A DNA stretch of 18,308 bases, taken from an uncultured Muribaculaceae bacterium. GTDB taxonomy: Bacteria > Bacteroidota > Bacteroidia > Bacteroidales > Muribaculaceae. The stretch lies in assembly GCA_910585275.1 (NCBI GenBank), contig CAJUCW010000052.1:1-18308 (forward strand), in the 5' to 3' direction. Of the stretch, positions 13,815-18,308 are shown piece by piece. The notes under the pieces are model-generated. The model made no database searches and was not told where the DNA came from. It saw only the letters and a list, made by a program, of their open reading frames with translations. Position numbers and translations under genes: made by a program. Every line of letters starts with the position of its first letter. Position 1 is the first letter of the stretch.

Positions 13815-14600
13815 ATGACCCCTATATTCAAGGAAACATATTTCCTTTCAGCAAGTGAAGCCAATGCCGAACAGGAATTGTCGTTGCCTATTTTGACTTC
13901 AAAAATTATAGATATCGCCACGGCCCATGCCAACTCGCTCGGCATAGGCAACCCTTCCATGGAGAAAATGAACGCCGGATGGATTCTCTCGCGTCTCACC
14001 ATCGAAATGAACAGCTATCCGAAGGTCAACGACACCTATATCATCTCAACTTGGATAGAATCGACCAACCGCCATTTTTCCGAGAGGGCATTTAAAATCT
14101 ATTCCGAAAGCGGCGAGGTATTCGGCTATGCCAGGTCAATATGGATGGTAATGGACACTGTCAACCACACCAATGTAGGACTCTCGCATCTTACGTTCGA
14201 AAAAGAATGGATCGACGGGACAATTCCCCCTATCGAAAGACAGGCGCGCCATAGCACCATTGTAGAAAACATCTGCGGCGAAGAACTGCCCCGGGGCATC
14301 GTAACAGCCACCGCTCCCGTTTTCGACTACAAGTTTAAGTATTGCGACCTTGATTTCTACCGCCACGTCAACACCATCAGATACGTGACTCTGCTCCTTA
14401 ACCGATTTACGCTTGAAGAGCACGACGAGTCGTTTGTGAAGCGTCTGGAACTCTCGTTCCTTCACGAAGCCAAATATGGAATGGAAACACAGTTGCTCCG
14501 AAGCGATTCACAAGACGGACGCATGTCTTCTTTCCTTCTGAGAAAACGGTCTGACAAATCTCCCTTATTTTTCGCCCGTCTCTTTAGGGAGAAAAGGTGA
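13815..14600 (+). CDS. Acyl-ACP thioesterase (FatA/FatB-type)
   Basis: The enzyme hydrolyses acyl-acyl carrier protein to release free fatty acid, ending chain growth in the cytoplasm. The 261-residue length fits the bacterial double-hotdog family PF01643. Two hotdog halves are visible: the first with AHANSLGIG near 38-46 and GWILSRLTIEM at 55-65, the second with FKYCDLDFYRHVNTIRYV at about 174-191, including the Asp/His/Asn catalytic set (His184, Asn186 and a nearby Asp). No signal peptide is present. The ATG at 13815 gives the common short N-terminus (MTPIFKETYFL). The gene diverges from the TamL gene and overlaps the metallo-hydrolase gene tail to tail by 36 bp. Free fatty acids from such enzymes may serve envelope lipids, but this is not shown here. 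Confidence 0.9.
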   Translation: MTPIFKETYFLSASEANAEQELSLPILTSKIIDIATAHANSLGIGNPSMEKMNAGWILSRLTIEMNSYPKVNDTYIISTWIESTNRHFSERAFKIYSESGEVFGYARSIWMVMDTVNHTNVGLSHLTFEKEWIDGTIPPIERQARHSTIVENICGEELPRGIVTATAPVFDYKFKYCDLDFYRHVNTIRYVTLLLNRFTLEEHDESFVKRLELSFLHEAKYGMETQLLRSDSQDGRMSSFLLRKRSDKSPLFFARLFREKR

Positions 14601-15383
14601 GACGAAACAACTGTAGGGAGATTGAAGACAGATATATTCCCCCCTTGCCGGATTGGCGTAACAGCTTACCTTTGCAGCATCAAGCCGAAATTTCAGTTGT
14701 TCTTCCGAAGTTTCCCCCAATCCGAAATGCATGGGGAAGAAATGTCTCACATCAATTGCTCTGACAAAAATACGTGCGCCTTCAAAATAATCGCTCCCTA
14801 TTCTTGAATCGACAGGGAACATGGCAAAGTCAATTACGGGATATTTCACGGCTATCTTTCCAAGGATGGCTTTAAAATCATCGATGGCTTTTTCCACCTC
14901 CTCCGGAGTGGATTCGTCTTTCCAGATCCAGGCGTTAAGGTCGCCGGCATGAAACACGGTCTGGCCCTCAATCGTCACCATGTAAGAGTTGCCGATATCT
15001 GTGGAACCAAAAGCTTCTACAGAAATAACACCGTCTTCAAACCTATCGCCCGGTTGCAGTATTGACACTTGTCCGGAAGTCGGTTTCGGTTTTCCGTAAA
15101 CGGAATCCGGTCTGAAAACATGACGTGAAAACTTTTCTATGTCCCTGCTCAATATATAATGCACATCGGGGAGATAATTGAGCCAATCGAAAATTTTTGT
15201 GGTGTAATGGTCCTTATGGTGATGACTGGCTATTACGTACAACGGTTTCCCGGAATCCGCATTTTTTATAAAATCCGGAATATTGTCTTTCCCCGCAAAA
15301 GGGTCTTTCCAATAATCAAAAACCAGAATCGCGCTTTCAGTAGTGAGCACGAAGCAATCATGCCATATATAAGTGAGAATCAT
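14565..15383 (-). CDS. Metallo-beta-lactamase-fold hydrolase
   Basis: This 272-residue cytoplasmic protein has the metal-binding HxHxDH motif (HHHKDH at 54-59), a later FHAGDLN segment with the expected His and Asp, and FFPMHFG as the C-terminal ligand region. The N-terminus MILTYIWHDCFVL is typical of a UlaG-like subgroup of MBL proteins found widely in Firmicutes and Bacteroidota. The substrate is unknown. No signal peptide is seen, which argues against a beta-lactamase. Its 3' end overlaps the thioesterase gene by 36 bp in convergent orientation. I could not find a convincing promoter upstream of the ATG at 15383, although the 50-bp stretch before it is AT-rich. Confidence 0.87.
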   Translation of the reverse strand: MILTYIWHDCFVLTTESAILVFDYWKDPFAGKDNIPDFIKNADSGKPLYVIASHHHKDHYTTKIFDWLNYLPDVHYILSRDIEKFSRHVFRPDSVYGKPKPTSGQVSILQPGDRFEDGVISVEAFGSTDIGNSYMVTIEGQTVFHAGDLNAWIWKDESTPEEVEKAIDDFKAILGKIAVKYPVIDFAMFPVDSRIGSDYFEGARIFVRAIDVRHFFPMHFGLGETSEEQLKFRLDAAKVSCYANPARGEYICLQSPYSCFVSPFLPKETGEK

Positions 15384-15439
15384 ATCGCTATTGTTTACGT
15401 TTAATTTTCAACCCGGAATGCTTAAAAATTGTTTAAACT

Positions 15440-15517
15440 ATGGACGACAATATTGACCCACATCCCGGCCCCTCCGAAACAACGCCGAGGATAAAGCCGA
15501 CAAGCGTCATTCATTAA
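15440..15517 (+). CDS. Possible 25-residue leader peptide
   Basis: An ATG-started ORF (MDDNIDPHPGPSETTPRIKP, then five more residues) ends 13 bases before the membrane-protein gene. It is proline-rich and acidic at the start. It may be a short leader or a remnant: its N-terminus loosely recalls the beginnings of small Bacteroidales membrane proteins, but that comparison is from memory. Coding status is unproven. Confidence 0.25.
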   Translation: MDDNIDPHPGPSETTPRIKPTSVIH

Positions 15518-15530
15518 ACAAACGAAAAAA

Positions 15531-15965
15531 ATGAAAAAACCTGTATTCGCTCACTGCAACACATTGTTTACGATATCGTGGATTCTGACTTTGCCCATCC
15601 TTATCGATATCTGCACCGGATGCACACTGTTTTCCTTTTGGGTGGTGTGGGTGTTTTTTATCGCCGTGCTTATTATTTCAATCATAAGGATAATCCATGG
15701 CTTCCGACAAGGATGCAACAAATTCAGTTGGGGACTGATGGCACAATTAGTGCTCGGCGCAGCCGTGCTCCTGTTTTTTCAACTTTCCTTCAACCGCGTT
15801 ATCCAAACTCCGGTCAGCAATCCGATTGCTCCCGACGTGGTCAACATTGTCAATCCTATCCGTCAGGATTCCGTCATACAAGACGGTGCTTCATGCCCGA
15901 TAGATGCGGAAAAGGAATATAAAAAGATGGAAAGCGATAAAACCGATTCGCACAAAGCCCCATAA
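15531..15965 (+). CDS. Hypothetical small membrane protein
   Basis: I do not recognise this 144-residue protein. It has three hydrophobic stretches likely to span the membrane: about residues 11-28 (LFTISWILTLPILIDI), 31-52 (FSFWVVWVFFIAVLIISIIR) and 66-84 (WGLMAQLVLGAAVLLFF). A hydrophilic C-terminal half follows (about 85-144), rich in Asp, Lys and Ser. Cysteines are clustered near 27-31. The ATG at 15531 follows an A-rich stretch typical of Bacteroidota translation starts. It is preceded by a possible 25-residue ORF and followed after 96 bp by a new promoter and the DUF4924 gene, so it may stand alone. The reading frame is long and continuous, and its composition fits a real membrane protein. 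Confidence 0.65.
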   Translation: MKKPVFAHCNTLFTISWILTLPILIDICTGCTLFSFWVVWVFFIAVLIISIIRIIHGFRQGCNKFSWGLMAQLVLGAAVLLFFQLSFNRVIQTPVSNPIAPDVVNIVNPIRQDSVIQDGASCPIDAEKEYKKMESDKTDSHKAP

Positions 15966-16010
15966 ACCGAAATAGAAATCACGACTTAGGATGAATTATA
16001 AGTTATAGAC

Positions 16011-16041
16011 TTGCTTACCCGCTAATTTATAATTAATTTTG
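16011..16041 (+). promoter_or_regulatory. Promoter for the DUF4924-prfC pair
   Basis: TTG at 16011-16013 (within CTTG) and TAATTTTG at 16034-16041, 20 bp apart, fit the Bacteroidota -33/-7 pattern. Transcription would begin near 16048, giving a short leader of about 14 bases before the ATG at 16062. Confidence 0.6.
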
Positions 16042-16061
16042 CATCCGGAAAAGAGAAATAT

Positions 16062-16610
16062 ATGATTACCGCTTCATTAAAAAAGAAAGAAAACATCGCT
16101 GAATATCTGCTGTATATGTGGCAGATAGAAGACCTTATCCGCGCCAACGGCCTGGATATCGACAAGATACAGACGAACATCATCGACCAATATAAAGACC
16201 TTTCCGAACAGCAAAAGAAAGAGATGAGGGAATGGTATGAATCCCTTATCGACATGATGCGCAGGGAAGATGCGACAGATAAGGGACACATCCAATTAAA
16301 CAAAAATGTGATTATTGCCCTCGATGACCTTCACAGGCGTCTGCTTTCCGACCAGAAGTTTGCAGCATATTCCGCACAGTTTTACCATACTTTGCCCATT
16401 ATCGTGGAACTCAGAGCGAAAGCGGGGGAGGCGAAGACCGGAGAGATTGAAACCTGCTTCAATGCGCTCTACGGAATCCTTATGCTCAGGCTTCAAGGAA
16501 AAGAAATCTCTGAAGAAACCTTGCAGGCGGCCTCTCAGATTTCAAAATTTCTCGCGCTCCTCTCCCATTATTACAAACTCGACTATAACAACGAACTTTT
16601 TAAAGACTGA
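16062..16610 (+). CDS. DUF4924 family protein
   Basis: The 182-residue soluble protein matches from memory the DUF4924 family of Bacteroidales: it opens with KKKENIAEYLLYMWQIEDL, has ...NIIDQYKDLSEQQKKEMREW near 40-58, and KGHIQLNKNVIIALDDLHRRL near 74-95. It is almost wholly helical by composition and has no signal peptide, metal site or known catalytic motif. Its function is unknown. A promoter lies directly upstream. The gene is 45 bp before prfC on the same strand, with no clear terminator between, so the two are probably co-transcribed. That may point to a link with translation, but this rests on position alone. Confidence 0.83.
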   Translation: MITASLKKKENIAEYLLYMWQIEDLIRANGLDIDKIQTNIIDQYKDLSEQQKKEMREWYESLIDMMRREDATDKGHIQLNKNVIIALDDLHRRLLSDQKFAAYSAQFYHTLPIIVELRAKAGEAKTGEIETCFNALYGILMLRLQGKEISEETLQAASQISKFLALLSHYYKLDYNNELFKD

Positions 16611-16655
16611 CCCCTCTCCCCTACCTACTATTTACTTTAGAACATCATAACGACA

Positions 16656-18239
16656 ATGAGCGAAGAACTGAATAAAGAGATAGCGAAACGAAGAACGTTT
16701 GCAATTATTTCCCACCCGGATGCCGGCAAGACCACACTTACCGAAAAACTATTGTTGTTCGGAGGTGCAATCCACGTGGCCGGTGCCGTGAAGAGCAACA
16801 AGATAAAAAAGACCGCCACTTCCGACTGGATGGAGATTGAGAAACAACGCGGCATTTCAGTGGCCACCTCGGTAATGGGGTTCAACTACGGTGATTATAA
16901 AATAAATATCCTCGACACTCCCGGCCACCAGGATTTTGCAGAGGATACCTTCCGTACGCTTACTGCGGTAGATTCCGTCATCATTGTCGTCGATGTTGCC
17001 AAAGGTGTGGAAACACAGACAAGAAGGCTCATGGAGGTATGCCGCATGCGCAACACTCCGGTTATTATTTTTGTAAACAAACTTGACCGCGAGGGACGCG
17101 ACCCCTTCGACATTCTCGACGAACTTGAACAAGAGTTGAAGATAAGCGTGCGCCCGCTGTCGTGGCCTATCAATATCGGGGCAAAATTCAAGGGGGTGTA
17201 TAATATTTATGAACACGGGCTCGACCTTTTCACACCTTCGAAACAAACGATAAGCGAGAGGGTGGAAATCGACGATGTCAACTCCCCCCTCGTGGATGAA
17301 CTCGTAGGCGATGCCGACGCCGCAAAGTTGAGGGAAGACCTTGAACTTATCGACGGGGTATATCCGGAATTCAATCCTGAAGATTATCTCAAAGGGGAAG
17401 TTGCACCTGTCTTCTTCGGCTCTGCGCTGAATACGTTCGGAGTGAAGGAACTTCTTGACTGTTTCGTAAAAATAGCACCCTCTCCCCAGCCTATCGAAGC
17501 CGTGGAGAGAACCGTCAAGCCGTCGGAAGAGGGTTTCACCGGGTTTGTTTTCAAGATTCATGCCAACATGGACCCAAACCACCGTTCATGTATAGCGTTC
17601 GTGAAAATATGTTCGGGTAAATTTGAGAGAAACGTCAATTACCGCCATGTTAGAAGCGATAAGATGATGCGTTTCGCGGCCCCTACCGCATTCATGGCAC
17701 AAAAGAAAAACATTGTTGACGAAGCTTATCCGGGCGACATCGTCGGCATTCCCGACACCGGGAACTTCAAAATAGGCGACACACTCACTTCCGGCGAACT
17801 ACTGCATTTCAAAGGTCTTCCCTCGTTCTCACCCGAAATGTTCAAATATATTGAAAATGCCGACCCGATGAAAGCAAAGCAACTCGACAAGGGCATCAGG
17901 CAACTCATGGACGAAGGCGTGGCGCAGATGTTTACCAACAACTTCAACGGACGCAAGATTATCGGCACCGTAGGGCAACTCCAGTTCGAGGTCATACAAT
18001 ACAGGCTTCTTCATGAATATGGGGCACAATGCCGTTGGGAACCAATCAGCCTTTATAAAGCATGCTGGATTGAGAGCGACGACGAGGAGGCGCTGGCCGC
18101 ATTCAAGAAAAGGAAACATCAGTTTATGGCCACCGACAAAGAGGGGCGCGACGTTTTCCTTGCCGATTCAAACTACGTCTTGCAGATGGCTCGCGCGGAT
18201 TTTCCCAAAATTAAGTTCCATTTTTCGAGCGAATTTTAA
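16656..18239 (+). CDS. prfC: Peptide chain release factor 3
   Basis: RF3 is a GTPase that helps remove RF1 and RF2 from the ribosome after peptide release. The 527-residue length is normal. GTPase motifs are intact: G1 SHPDAGKTT (19-27), switch region EKQRGISVATSV (62-73), G3 DTPGHQDF (87-94), and G4 NKLD (141-144) followed by REGRD, which is typical of RF3 rather than EF-G. Domains II and III follow, with TVGQLQFEVIQYRL near 435-450. The ATG at 16656 gives the standard N-terminus (MSEELNKEIAKRRTFAIISH). It follows the DUF4924 gene by 45 bp and is followed by overlapping hairpins. No oddity is seen in the sequence. Confidence 0.97.
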   Translation: MSEELNKEIAKRRTFAIISHPDAGKTTLTEKLLLFGGAIHVAGAVKSNKIKKTATSDWMEIEKQRGISVATSVMGFNYGDYKINILDTPGHQDFAEDTFRTLTAVDSVIIVVDVAKGVETQTRRLMEVCRMRNTPVIIFVNKLDREGRDPFDILDELEQELKISVRPLSWPINIGAKFKGVYNIYEHGLDLFTPSKQTISERVEIDDVNSPLVDELVGDADAAKLREDLELIDGVYPEFNPEDYLKGEVAPVFFGSALNTFGVKELLDCFVKIAPSPQPIEAVERTVKPSEEGFTGFVFKIHANMDPNHRSCIAFVKICSGKFERNVNYRHVRSDKMMRFAAPTAFMAQKKNIVDEAYPGDIVGIPDTGNFKIGDTLTSGELLHFKGLPSFSPEMFKYIENADPMKAKQLDKGIRQLMDEGVAQMFTNNFNGRKIIGTVGQLQFEVIQYRLLHEYGAQCRWEPISLYKACWIESDDEEALAAFKKRKHQFMATDKEGRDVFLADSNYVLQMARADFPKIKFHFSSEF

Positions 18240-18259
18240 CATAATCAACAATTTAATCG

Positions 18260-18302
18260 AGTAGGTCGGGAAACGAAAGATTTCTGACCTACTTTCGTTC
18301 CC
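18260..18302 (+). terminator. Overlapping alternative hairpins after prfC
   Basis: Hairpin A pairs AGTAGGTC (18260-18267) with GACCTACT (18286-18293). Hairpin B pairs GGGAAACGAAAG (18268-18279) with CTTTCGTTCCC (18292-18302), with one bulged A. The two share bases 18292-18293, and B uses the loop of A, so they exclude each other. A T-rich tail (TTTCCT) follows at the window edge. It is probably a prfC terminator. A switchable attenuator for the next gene is possible. Confidence 0.5.
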
Positions 18303-18308
18303 TTTCCT

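Noticed and set aside
14577..14604. CGTCTC/GAGACG inverted repeat as a terminator between thioesterase and metallo-hydrolase genes
   Set aside because: It has only a 6-bp stem with a 16-nt loop and no T-run on either strand.
18260..18302. H-type pseudoknot formed by the two overlapping stems after prfC
   Set aside because: The connecting loops would be zero bases long, which is not feasible for stems of this length; alternative hairpins are more sensible.

Overview
The window looks like a chromosomal segment from a Bacteroidales bacterium, plausibly of the Muribaculaceae/Bacteroides group. The signs are a lipid-anchored TamA-like protein (TamL), a golvesin/amidase surface protein of the type often annotated as xanthan lyase in Bacteroides, DUF4922 and DUF4924 proteins, promoter-like TAnnTTTG boxes, and the absence of clear Shine-Dalgarno sequences. 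These assignments come from recognising the protein families by eye. No database search was run.

Left part (1-3587): three dTDP-L-rhamnose genes, rfbC, rfbD and rfbB, lie on the + strand. Every gap here holds short-period repeats: a 31-bp tandem array before rfbC, 33-35-bp inverted repeats built on a 7-bp unit after rfbC and after rfbD, and a 9-bp repeat array after rfbB. An AT-rich gene for a four-helix-bundle (S23/IVP-like) protein lies between rfbD and rfbB, enclosed by one pair of these inverted repeats. The same pair, with no gene inside, separates rfbC from rfbD. The arms carry stop and start codons of the neighbouring rfb genes. This is the most unusual feature of the window. A 22-bp perfect hairpin ends the region, followed by a promoter for the next gene.

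Middle part (3588-10667): a large exported protein combines a split amidase-like domain, an inserted golvesin-like domain, an FN3-like domain and an unassigned C-terminus. A 122-bp nested inverted-repeat element follows. Then comes a tightly overlapping + strand operon of a GT2 glycosyltransferase, a DUF4922 GalT/HIT-like nucleotidyltransferase, and an AmpG-like MFS transporter.

Right part (10646-18308): a minus-strand pair (TamL-like outer-membrane assembly lipoprotein, then a phosphoglycolate-phosphatase-like HAD protein) converges on the MFS gene. It diverges from an acyl-ACP thioesterase gene through a palindromic promoter region. The thioesterase gene overlaps, tail to tail, a metallo-beta-lactamase-fold hydrolase. 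A small unrecognised membrane protein, a DUF4924 protein and peptide chain release factor 3 (prfC) follow on the + strand. The window ends in two overlapping, mutually exclusive hairpins. Most genes here are envelope-related (O-antigen sugar supply, glycosyl transfer, peptidoglycan or muropeptide handling, outer-membrane assembly, lipid acyl chains) or translational (prfC).
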